A program made the translations under genes and the position numbers. From Stropharia rugosoannulata (lineage: Eukaryota > Basidiomycota > Agaricomycetes > Agaricales > Strophariaceae), in assembly GCA_028532985.1 (NCBI GenBank), contig JANCIK010000001.1, forward strand, positions 1,984,001 to 2,048,000: DNA of 64,000 nt, written 5' to 3'. Shown here in pieces: positions 38,072 through 47,848 of this stretch. Under the pieces are notes generated by a model, which saw only the letters and a program-made list of their open reading frames with translations, did not search any database and had not been told where the DNA came from. Numbering within the stretch: the first letter of the stretch is position 1; each line of letters opens with the position of its first letter.

Positions 38072-38277
38072 GGGGTTATGGTCGATACTAATGGAACAAG
38101 TATTGACATCTCGACTTATGCCAAGCTGTTTCATACATACAGCACAATCTCTGTTTGCAATGTACCAGTAGACGAAAGAATTGTCTAGAACTCAGAAGAT
38201 CCTTATGTTGTCTCTGCAATGCCGATTTGTACGGTGCAACTCACTGTATATGATGTCACAAGCGCCTATCCGTAAGG

Positions 38278-38284
38278 TATAAAA
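38278..38284 (+). promoter_or_regulatory. TATA box of the gene downstream of the Helitron
   Basis: TATAAAA on the plus strand. Transcription would be expected to start about 25-35 bp downstream, near 38310, which argues for the second ATG (38363) over the first (38306) as translation start. Confidence 0.5.
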
Positions 38285-38362
38285 TCTGTTTGTACGCTCT
38301 CACTGATGCCGTATTATACCAACATCTCTTTCTTCTCAATTTACCACTACTCCTATCTGCCT

Positions 38363-39930
38363 ATGTCTGCCACCTGCTACTCTCGTCGACTTGAGGAAGG
38401 CGAATTCGAAGACCTTGAACGCCAACTGAAAGGTCTTGAGCCCGACAAGTCCTTTATCTTCGGTAATCTCGACTACGGAACCCATTTTTATCGGCATTTC
38501 TTCGCTCCCCAGAAAGAAAGAGGGTTTGGGAGAACACTCTACTACCTGGGTGATTCAAAGGACTGGTCAAACCAAGCTACTGAGCTTGGTCTCATTTTCT
38601 TTGGCGAAGTATGCCCGATGTCAATGGGGACGATGATGTCGTCCAAAGGGAACCATTACATTGGAGGGGATAATGCAAAGGTGAGTATTCCTGCTCTGCA
38701 GCCTGCTTACAATTTACTCTTCGTAGTACTGATTTTAACATCTTACCTATGTTTAGTTCATCACTGACCGAAGCTCTGTTAAGGATGTCCTGGCTTTACG
38801 CATGCCCACATTCGCAACCGACTTTATCCAGCACGCGTTCACTAACCAACTAGCGGTGCTGGAAGAGATAATGGATAAGGACACTAAAGAGCGAGCCTCC
38901 GCAACTAGGGCCCAGGTACGAATACAAATCATATAGAAATTTTTTCGATAGTGTACTGACTCTTTACTTTATATTCCTAGTTCCATGTTACTGGTTTTCT
39001 TGGCTCAGCAAGCCCTGAGGCAGGTGTGGACGACAAAAGCTTGCTAAAAGTAACATTGGGGCCAAAGTATGAGGTAACAGATCTTTCTTGCTATTTGCAA
39101 CTACTGTTCAAGGCTCTTATTACGTCCCATTCGGTTTAGGTTCCCCCCAGTGAAAAGGTCTACGTCAAGTCGGATGCCTCAAACAAACCGAAGAAACGCA
39201 ATCTTTTGGTGACGCCGTCAATCTTACCATCAGATGACGTCGACGTTCGTGCTGTCGACGATGCCTTACTGTCAGAATCATCAGATACACTCTCCGACAT
39301 CACAACATTTTCCGACTTCCTTGCAAGCTCTAAGGCTGTAAAAAAGGCCCATCAATCTACAACGTGTAAGTCACGTATCATTCTGGTGTGTCCGCGCATA
39401 TAACTAATCACCACATTGTAATGTCCAGTCCCAACAGTAGCACTCGGTGCTTACTACCCACCATCCCTGCTTTCAGACTACGGCGGTGACCTGTTCCGAC
39501 ATGAGCACGCAAAACTAGTTCAACTTGACATACGTGATGTCAATGGTGACTTGATTGCACCATGGGATATGTATAGCCAACTAAGACCAGGTACGATTGT
39601 TCTTGTTGAAGCTACACTGGTCTGTTGGCATATCTCGGGGGGCGACAATGGTCCAGATAAAAAGGTATAATCATTACTTTATTGCGAGTCATGCATTCTT
39701 ATGTACTGGAAATTTTGTTCTTGCAGATTTACCAGGTACAGGGACACAGGCTACGTGTCCTTAGTGAATCCGACGAGGCCGTAGAAGAGCGCACCATACC
39801 CGTTATTCCTCAGCGCCGTACCAACACAGCATACTTACCTGCCAGTGCATCGGAACTGTCACCTCGCAAATCAGCGTCGTCCTCCTTTACATCTTTTGCA
39901 TCCCCTTCGAAGAAACCAAAAAAGATTTAA
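38363..39930 (+). CDS. Agaricomycete protein of unknown function next to the Helitron, possible OB-fold accessory protein
   Basis: I do not recognise a named family, but similar proteins are familiar as multi-copy hypotheticals in agaric genomes. From MSATCYSRRLEEGEFEDL it runs through PDKSFIFGNLDYGTHFYRHF, GLIFFGEVCPMSMGTMMSS and AKFITDRSSVKDVLALRMP to an acidic middle (DDVDVRAVDDALLSESSDTL). The C-terminal part has GAYYPPSLLSDYGGDLFRHE, KLVQLDIRDVNGDLIAPWDM, LRPGTIVLVEATLVCWHISG and KKIYQVQGHRLRVLSESDE, then a Ser- and Lys-rich, nuclear-signal-like tail. The alternating strand pattern with a charged bound residue series suggests a small beta-barrel such as an OB fold; this is inference. Four or five short introns split it, unlike the intronless RepHel gene. 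It is either a Helitron passenger/accessory gene or an independent neighbour. An upstream ATG at 38306 is in frame. Confidence 0.7.
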
Positions 39931-40334
39931 GTAGTTAAACATATGTATTTAGCACTAGTATGCACCTAAATAACTTTACTTAGTATGACAACTCATCTAC
40001 TTAGTACTAAACTAAGATCATTGAAGAAAATTTTGGCATACAATGTAACACACCACGGGTGCTGTACGCATGTTGTACGTACCTACCAAATTGACTTGAG
40101 CACGGTAGATGGTAGCGGGCTCTGCCGGCGCTAGCCGGCCCTATTGCTTTATTTCACAAGTAATGCTTGAGTGACTTACCAAGAAGGCCCTATTATTAGG
40201 TAGTGATTAAACAGGGTAATTGCCTTGAACCGCGCGCTTCCACAAGTTTGCTTGGCCAGTCGAAGCGACAAAGTGTATACTTAACATGCACTGAAGCGCT
40301 CTTATGAAAGGCACCTCTATCGAAACGACGAACA
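39931..40334. other. Spacer rich in stem-loops between the Helitron-linked gene and the Rad26-like gene
   Basis: No gene is seen. Three inverted repeats occur: TATTTAG/CTAAATA at 39946-39972 with CTAGT in its loop, CTTAG/CTAAG at 40000-40016, and a GC-rich GCCGGC-GCTA-GCCGGC at 40124-40139. One of these could mark an alternative transposon right end; otherwise they may act in transcription termination. Confidence 0.5.
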
Positions 40335-43300
40335 ATGGACAACTCTGATGATTACTTTTTCGACGACATCGTCCTGGACGACCAGACATTAGCGATCCTC
40401 GACCAGTCCGAGCAAAAATACCTGAAAGAAAGGTCCGTTCCATCCAACAAATCTGTGTCCAGCGAACCCATCAACAAACGCCTGAAAACCTCAACTGGCT
40501 GGATACCTGGTTCTGGTTCTTCCCGAATCGGTGGTGATGAACTCCCTGAAATTTCGCTGCACGGGGATGGGACCTACGGTATCAACCATGGAGCAAAGCA
40601 AAGCGCTCAGGAAGTGAGGTACGGCCCTCAACGCTAATAACCAGCACTACTTCTATAAATCACATATGCTTTAGCAATAAGATCCCAACGTACCGTCCAA
40701 CGGCTCAGGCGTCCGCATCCCACTTCGTCAGGCCACGTCCTGCATATCCTGTTAATGATCGACGCAAACAGTCTTATCAAAACGCTAATGACAGCAAGCG
40801 CGAACAGAATCATGGCAACCCACGAATGGATCTTCAAAACCAGTCCGCTCTTGAACAGTTGGCAGTATTGCAAAGTAAGCTGGACGAGGTTGGTACTACA
40901 CATCGCGATTTGTGTTTAGAACTAATTTTGTTAATCCAGTTACGCGAAGAGAATCACCAAATGAAGTCTGCCCTTCAGGAAGCCGTTGACAACAAACTGG
41001 CGAAGGATGGCGAGGTCAGCATACTAAAGAAAAACATGGAGAAAGTAAGTAATTTTACATGCTATTCGGGTGGTATGGCTTTAATGGAACACATCTAGAA
41101 TGCTCAAAACTACGCGACTCAAATCAGCATGCTGAAGGCTGAAAAGGATAAAGTAGATGCTAAGCAATCACAAATGCAAAAAGAAATGAAAGAAGAAATA
41201 GAACGCTTACGCACTCAGTTTCTCTTCCGGGTAATGTGATTGCTACCATCATTGAGATAACATGCTCATTCAATAATTTACAAACACAGCAACAAGAACT
41301 TGAGTCGTCGACTCGTAAGCCACCTGCATCTGTCCGAGCCAAAAGGCATGGGCGTGATTTTCCTTCCACTCCGTTGCCTGTCCCTGCGGTTATATCCAGT
41401 TGGAGTAAAGGTGCTATGAAGGCCGTGGAAGAGACTCCACTCAGACCTATGCGTCCGCCATCTTTTAATAAGTCTCCTTCAACAACGCGAATGCGTAAAT
41501 CTCCGGAGAAAATACGAAATGGCATGCTGCCAGGATTTGAAAATGCCTTCGAGACCTCGACTCCTCTAAGGTCACCGTCGAAGAAGTCTGTCAGATATAA
41601 AGGAGATGCCATTGAACCTCCTGTTTTCCGCTCAGAATCTTTTCGTGCTCATGCCCCTTCTCAACTTTCTCAAGCTGCCGCTCAGTTTCAATTTGAGTTG
41701 TTACATCAAGAAATGGAACCCCTTGAATCCACACCGAGTCGTCAGGCTGTCCAAATGACCCCCGCACGATCTCAACTCAGCAATGATACACAAGTAATTC
41801 ATATGGAAAGTGATGACGATAGTCTGTTAGAAGAAGTTAACGCCACAGTGTCATTAAACTGGAAGGCAGAGGTTCATAATGCCATCTTTTCTGATACCAA
41901 TACAACTACTAACACTATATGTATAGCTTTCACGAATAATTTTAACGCATTCGTCAAATCGAACTGGAGAGATATCTTTCCAACTATTGCTAAACTTAAC
42001 ACACCTTTCCTCAGCGATTCCATGCTATACGTCTGCTTGCAGAAATATCTTAGACGCTATATCCAACCCAACCATGTCTGATGATTATGCTAATTGCATT
42101 CAAGTCGTCTCACTTTCATTTTTATCCCTTCTAACCACTCTGCTCGACCCACAGCCAGTAAGTACGATTCGATGAATGAAGATATGTGACTTACGATTAT
42201 CAAGCAACCACCCTTATCAATTATATTCGACCTCCTAACGAACCTCATTCTATCTTTGCCCGAATTTCAAGCTAGCCTTCTATCTTGTGAACTACCTTCT
42301 CAAGCCGACAAGCCGACGTCAATGATGAATGTTATCTGCTTTGTCATCGTAAATTATCTACAACCAACGCCGGAATTCACAGAGGATGGACTTGCATCTG
42401 CAACTTTGACACTACTTGAATCCCTCTGCTTTCATTTAAGCGTCAAGGCTGTAGAAAGGTGTGCATTTTTCCCTCTTATCATGTAATTAGTTGTCAATCT
42501 TATTACGTCTATAATGTTAAGGCTAGAACCATTAGTCCAGAACAAAGATGTATTCATGACACTTCTTCACTCTTCACAAGCTACGTGGTTATTAGAAAGG
42601 TCTTCAAGGCTCCTTACCATTATATCAACGTGTAAGTCCTCTCTGGCTTACGGTCGTTATAATATTCCAATTCGCATACAGATCATGATTTTCATAAGTT
42701 ACTTCTCAATACACCGGATGATATTTTAGACCTCAACAATAATGCTCAAATCAAAGACTCGCTATTTGAACGTTTATGCTTTCATCTTACTGATTCAGAC
42801 ATACCTGCATCATCGGTAAATAAAGTATTGTTGGACTGTAGCACGGTACTTATGGACGTTTCTAGACCTTCAAGTCTTATATTTTGACTTACTTCGCCCA
42901 ACTGTCAATATCACATCGCCACGTACACCGCTTGTTAGCAGTGTCTTATACATTAATACCTGCTTTGGTGCTATATATCTCCCTACTTACCTCATCATTA
43001 TGGGAGGATGACGGTTCTCTTACATGTGCAGATGCAACGTCTTCGTAAGATTTCTTTTGTTCACGCTGATGTAAGGAACTCACTGTGAACCAGAATTATT
43101 GCGGCAATAAATCAAGCAGTTTTCCTTCTTTATCATCTTATCTTCGGAACAGAACCGAATATTAATCTCCGATATACACTCCAGCATGCTTCTCATAGGC
43201 AATTCAACAGCATAAATCACATTTTTGTGGTGACATTTGGAAGACTGAGCTACTGTGAACCACCAAACTGGATTCAGGCCAACAAGCGACAGGAATTAGA

Positions 43301-43513
43301 GCATTTGGCAGGTGTGTTCTCCTATTCATTATATTTTCTGTAGCTTCATCTCATTATATTTGCTCAGAGGTTTCAAGAGAGGTATTGGAGGTTGTCGTCG
43401 ATGGACCAGAGGGCGATAATGTTTGGGCTGCTTTTCAGAATGACCCAGAAGATGATAGCATGCTCGACGAAGGAGAAATGGAGGCTCAGTTTATGGGTGA
43501 CAAAACGGGGTGA
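40335..43513 (+). CDS. Rad26/ATRIP-like DNA-damage checkpoint protein
   Basis: ATRIP homologues recruit the ATR kinase to RPA-coated single-stranded DNA. The N-terminus (MDNSDDYFFDDIVLDDQTLAI is 21 residues; its core is YFFDDIVLDDQTL) is the acidic, aromatic segment typical of fungal Rad26 and suited to RPA binding. A coiled coil follows, near 40940-41220 (VREENHQMKSALQEAVDN, EIERLRTQFLFRQQELES). Then come a Ser/Pro/Arg-rich region with SP/TP sites (TPLRPMRPP, STTRMRKSPEK) and an alpha-helical C-terminal half split by many introns. The last exon ends in an acidic tail (DEGEMEAQFMGDKTG) at 43513. The identification rests on the N-terminal layout and overall architecture, because ATRIP sequences diverge fast. 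Some exon joins between 41870 and 43300 are unclear. Confidence 0.7.
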
Positions 43514-43769
43514 AGTGTTTACATTAATCTGCGTTTGATTATTTATTTTTTCTTGTTCATTGTCTGGTATATTTTGGGATTAGTATTTAGAGTTTCAATA
43601 TGCATGGTTTTTACCTTTGTGCAAAAACTTTTTACCCACTCTACGGAAATTTCCTTAGACCTGCCCCGCGGAAGTACGAACGATATTTCTCTTAAGATAG
43701 CATCGCACATTTCTGCCCGTAATTTGATATTCAAACGTTTGCTGACCGCATCCTAACCAAAACAATATG

Positions 43770-45199
43770 TTAGCCACTTTCGACAAGAGGCAGATAAGTT
43801 GCAACCTCTGCGCGGTATCCCTCATTTTTAAGTGCGACGTCATGTTCACGTACGTCAACATTTCTAAGCTTTCCTATAGTTTCCAAGGTTATCTGCCAAA
43901 GACATTCGCTCCAATCTGAAATGCGAGAAACTGAGTAGAAGGATCTTGATGTACACCATATGTCCTGTTGAGTTTGCAAAAGAAGAGGCGACAACGACGG
44001 GAACGTGTAGTCATCAACATTAGATGAGAACGCATATATGTCCAAATCTTGGTTTTCGTCTAGTCGTAGTGATGATATCGCGCCGTTTATGCTTTGAGAT
44101 ACTGGCTGGCTGAGGTCACTTGGAAATAATAAAGACCATTTTGTGAGTACAAACATCCTAGCCAGATTCAGATAAAGGTTCGGATTCGGAGACTCTAGAT
44201 GGTTTTCTCCCACATGCATTACATGAATGGATACACCATTCAAGGCTATTTTCGTTTGATGTAATGCCATTCTTCGGATAACCTTGAGTAGATTTTCATG
44301 GGACAGAGAGCCAGGTATAGATGTAGTGATGACCAGAAGTGACAACGAGCCTGCAGGGGCCATTATTCGCCTTTATGCATGCGTCATTTTTTACTAACAC
44401 ACTACGTACCCTGCCAGTTTACCGTCCATTTTGGAAGCAATTGCAATTCATGATCTGCAATCCAAGCGCATGCGGTTACTGACGAATTGGTTTGATGTAC
44501 GTTAGAAAAAACGAAAGGTTCAAGCTTGTAAGCAGAATGCATGAGGGTGCGTCCGAGATATTGTTCCATTGTTTTGACAGTAAGGTTTTCTGTATTAATA
44601 AAGACATGTATACAGCCCAAAAAGTAAGTGGCTCTTCATAGTGACTTACCATATTCCAATGATGCGTCCGCCTTTCCTTGATTAAAAGAACCGCCGATGA
44701 AGTAGGCACAAAATTGAAAAATACCAACAATGGAGCTTAAGCCACAGTACAAAACAAAGAAGAGCTTCCAGTGCGAAGTGGGTAATCTCCTATCCCATCT
44801 CGTAGCCACGCCCCCAGAAGATGCGTTGTATTGTGGATAATTCGGAAATAGGGTAACCCTCAAGTCCCTGTTCACTGGGTGAGGATATAGAGTTTTCACT
44901 GATGAACCAGTAGAGGCCATAAAGCTTAATGTTTCACCAGATGTTGCGAGCCCTGCATTCAAGTTCACATACAGCCTTGTCCGTTTAGAGGATGAGCTTG
45001 TGGACAGATGGCTTTGAACAGTATCGCTCGCTTCCACCTTTGAAATGTCGACCGGAAATCTGCTCAAGGCCAAGCCGTTTTGACTGGATAGATCTTCGGA
45101 ATTCATGATGAGACAGCTTTTTAAGACAGCTTCTCCAACGGTGTCCGTGACTGTCCACCCAGTATGAAATGTGGCTACCGTAGCGGCGATGACCAGCAA
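43770..45199 (-). CDS. GT49/LARGE-like type II membrane glycosyltransferase, divergent
   Basis: The product looks like a Golgi type II membrane protein related to the LARGE C-terminal (GT49) glycosyltransferase domain. The single membrane segment, LFFVLYCGLSSIVGIFQFC, lies near 44700-44760, preceded by about 150 residues with HxST-type polar sequence. The enzyme-like part begins VTACAWIADHELQLLPKW, then NWQGPLSLLVITT joined over an intron, matching the ITL..TS...L......W.GPIS pattern of GT49. VHVMHVGENH and NPNLYLNLARMFVLTKWSLLF align with the NLRN.A......Y.F..D segment. The DxD metal motif is expected after this, but the sequence reads PSDLSQ. The stop at 43770 leaves only about 120 residues after this point, short for the family. 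It may be inactive, or a 3' exon may be missed. Confidence 0.5.
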
Positions 45200-45324
45200 G
45201 TCAGTAGCATTTGAAGACAGAACTAGGTACGAGTGTATGCGTGATCTTCAATGACGAGTCTCTAGAGTTCAAAAGTTTGCACACACTGGTCACTTGCTGG
45301 TCACAAAGTCACCAACTTGTTGAA

Positions 45325-45352
45325 GTTCAACGTTCAATGTTCAACGTTCAAC
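45325..45352. repeat. Tandem heptad repeat GTTCAAC x4
   Basis: GTTCAAC, GTTCAAT, GTTCAAC, GTTCAAC follow each other without gaps. An inverted TTGTTGAA lies just upstream. It sits about 50 bp left of the foldback element and about 125 bp upstream of the glycosyltransferase start codon. Confidence 0.85.
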
Positions 45353-45400
45353 GGGTTACAGTGCCTTGCATATTGTTTTGCAGACGGCCGTCAGGCAAAT

Positions 45401-45744
45401 GTGACTTAAAGTTACGTTCTCACGCCCACGGTACGGCCAAAACAACCCGGGCCGCAGCCTGGCCGTATGGTTGATGATTATTTGATTATCGTGAAGCGGG
45501 GCATCCACCATCCTTGACCTTTTCCGTACGCTGATTTTTTAACCTTGCAATTTCTGGCCTGTTGAATGCATAGTTGAAACTGCGGATGGAACCTCCTTAG
45601 TATGATCAAGGTCAGTTGTGGTTCACTTTTGGCTAATTCGGCACACTGCCGTTGAACTTGCGGAACAGCCGCGGCAACCGTCTCCATTGCGTCTGACAAA
45701 CTTGTGACAAACCGTGGGCGTGAGAACGTGACTTTAAGTCTCAC
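45401..45744. mobile_element. MITE-like foldback element with 32-34 bp terminal inverted repeats
   Basis: The left arm (45401-45432, starting GTGACTTAAAGT) is the reverse complement of the right arm (45711-45744). The only differences I see are one substitution and a 2-nt insertion. The arms enclose 278 bp with no transposase. Just inside the left arm, TACGGCCA (about 45432-45439) pairs with TGGCCGTA (about 45465-45474), so there is a nested palindrome. Both arm ends read GTGA..TCAC. I see no clear target-site duplication (left flank GGCAAAT, right flank GCATAAA). The small size, near-identical arms and lack of coding sequence fit a non-autonomous DNA transposon; the superfamily is unknown. 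Confidence 0.7.
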
Positions 45745-45982
45745 GCATAAAAACTTCTGGGCACCACGTAGCGTGACCAGTTACCAACCGACATCTCCTT
45801 TAGGACGTAATATACAAGCACCCACACGTAACGAACTACATCATGGTAGGCCCGTCTGTGACGGAGGCTGACAGCCCGGGAGCTCATTTGATAGAGGTAT
45901 TACATACTCTATGTGTAGTCGACGGAAATATCTTCTCCCTAACATTCGTTCACTTGTTACATATTGTACAATAGTATCCAAA

Positions 45983-47309
45983 TCAAGTACAGAAAATGGT
46001 TCCAATAAAAATCCCTTCGTATGGACCAAGCTGTGCCGTATTCCGATGAATTTATCGCTGTACATGTAGAAAATAGAGACTTACATGGTCGAGAATATCT
46101 CCGTCTGCAATGTTGGGTACCGATTGAATTTGGCATTCAGAGTCCGTCGCATCATCATCTCCTGTGTGAATATTATAGTGCCTAGTTAGCACAAGATACC
46201 AGAAACCATCGTCTAGGTTTCTTACCAGGGCATGAAACTGCATCTCCCGGTGAAAGAATGTGAACCTCTCCGTGTGGGTGTTGGAAACCCAAGAACCGGC
46301 CAGGAACAATGGGAATAATATCTGTTCTCAAGTATGAGCTTAACTTCAAGTATACGTGCTCATCTACTTGCCTAACTCGTTGTCAATGCGTCTGAAGTTC
46401 GGCACCTTGCTGTCAATTAACGCGGCAAATGCTGGATTGCCTACTCGGGGGGTTCCATATGTGACTGCTTCAATTGATGTACTAGATGGAAGATTCAATG
46501 CGAAAAATAGCGAATCCAGCTCTGCTAAGGCTCCTCCCAGCGAATGGCCTACCTATAATATTATCACACACTGAGGACAGATAAATATTGCCAGGACATA
46601 TTCACTTACAAGAATCAAACTTTGTGTACTTTTCACGGACATCAGTCTTTGTACTTCTGTCAAAATCATGGTAGCGGTTTGCGCATGCTCGTCTCTGAAT
46701 CCTTCATGAACCTCTACGGAAGACGACACTCCTGGAAAGAGAGTCGGGCTTAATGTTCCCATGAGTATGTCGACGTCTGTCAAATCGGAAAGGCTATTTT
46801 CATACATTTAAATTTATGCTTTTGTCAACATTCAGACTCTTAGTACTCACAGTTGAGTGGGATCGGTACCTTCATGAGCTACAACCACACTGTTCATTGA
46901 TGGAGAGAACCCGACAAAGACTGAGTCAATACGAATTAGTAATTTCTTGTTTATGATATAGAGGCATATAGTAACATACATATTTGAATGTCGTTTCCGT
47001 CTCCCCCTACAAGCGTAGGCTCGAAATCAGAGTTCGCTGCGCATGCCTCTTATAGGTTCAGGGGACCGGTCAGTTAACCAACGTATAATAATGGTTCATA
47101 AACACACCTCCACAAGTCCATGACTGTAGCTCGCTTGTAGGACAGTACGCTGCACGGGCAAATTGAGTAAACGGCGCAAGGCTGCCCAGCTGGGAGGCTG
47201 TTAGCTGTGTAACAGTACGCCTTTCAAGCGTAACCGGATTGGCGATTACGCTGATAGCCAAGTGACAGGCTACCAGTACCAAAAAAGCAGGGAAGATTGA
47301 ACTGGGCAT
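45983..47309 (-). CDS. Secreted class 3 lipase (alpha/beta-hydrolase), copy 1
   Basis: The product is a predicted extracellular fungal lipase of class 3. It opens with the signal peptide MPSSIFPAFLVLVACHLAIS. Then come TASQLGSLAPFTQFARAAYC, the segment VVVAHEGTDPTQ near 46860-46890 (the loop near the oxyanion hole), and the nucleophile elbow VGHSLGGALAELDSL near 46530-46560. TYGTPRVGNPAFAALID and DNELDIIPIVP carry the catalytic aspartate region. FLGFQHPHGEVHILSPG holds the histidine, and the last exon reads QLGPYEGIFIGTIFCT. The stop at 45983 was chosen from this last exon because its paralogue ends in the same motif. Catalytic Ser, Asp and His are all in place. A TATAAAA lies 61 bp upstream. 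It forms a tandem pair with the next gene. Confidence 0.9.
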
Positions 47310-47848
47310 CGTCTACGACTTACAGGTACGAGGTCCGGTAGGCGCACAATGTACACTGATTCCAACATGTTTTATACCTCCTGCTGGGCAGCTGTCCAGT
47401 AGAAGCAGTTATGTGATTCTCGTTTTGTCCTTCATGAGAAGGGAGCACGAGGTGCGACCCATTATTAGAAGTTGCTGAGCATTTCATCAAACAGTGTCAA
47501 AGGTAGGTGAGGCGCATGATCCGGGGAACTGCGTGGCAGGGAAACACCCGCGTGTAGAGAGCTATGGTAGGCATGCCACTGCTACAAAACATGACATTAG
47601 CACATTAAAAATACCTCTCTGATCCTGTGCTATGAATTGATTTTTTTTTCACGTGGAAATGGGTTCTGCTTCTTACAATTTTCTTCAGTTCCACGGCTAA
47701 TCCAAATGCGGTTTTACCCAACAGGCGCGGGAATATCGGCCAGTACAACCATACTATTTATGGTACACGAGATGCTATTCTGAGAAATGCATATGTAAAT
47801 TGCTGATCGGAATCCCAATAACGGAGACCATTTTGAGTGAATGCGCTT
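47310..47848. other. Spacer between tandem lipases, no gene seen
   Basis: About 540 bp hold the promoter of copy 1 and the 3' UTR of copy 2. A run of nine Ts lies near 47641-47650. Nothing else stands out. Confidence 0.5.
47370..47376 (-). promoter_or_regulatory. TATA box of lipase copy 1
   Basis: TATAAAA on the minus strand, 61-67 bp upstream of the start codon. Distance and sequence are ideal for a core promoter. Confidence 0.6.

Larger units (their letters stand above)
31200..38092 (+). mobile_element. Helitron rolling-circle transposon, apparently intact, left end not resolved
   Basis: The element is defined by its Rep-helicase gene. The proposed right end is a hairpin at 38050-38071 followed 16 nt later by CTAAT at 38088-38092, matching the Helitron 3' rule (hairpin, then CTRRT). 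The base after CTAAT is G, not the T expected for insertion between A and T, so the end is tentative. The left coordinate given here is nominal; the true 5'-TC end should lie somewhere in 31009-31548. Helitrons make no target duplication and have no inverted terminal repeats, so ends cannot be confirmed without an empty site. If the next gene belongs to the element, its end lies beyond 39930. Confidence 0.7.
45200..45982. other. Intergenic region holding a foldback element and heptad repeats
   Basis: About 780 bp lie between the glycosyltransferase start and the first lipase stop. It contains a four-copy 7-bp tandem repeat (45325-45352) and a 344-bp inverted-repeat element (45401-45744), each listed separately. 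I see no gene; an 88-codon open frame inside the element has no recognisable features. Confidence 0.6.

Noticed and set aside
45478..45744. 88-codon open frame inside the foldback element
   Set aside because: It starts within the right inverted arm and has no recognisable domain; MITE-like elements often contain chance frames.
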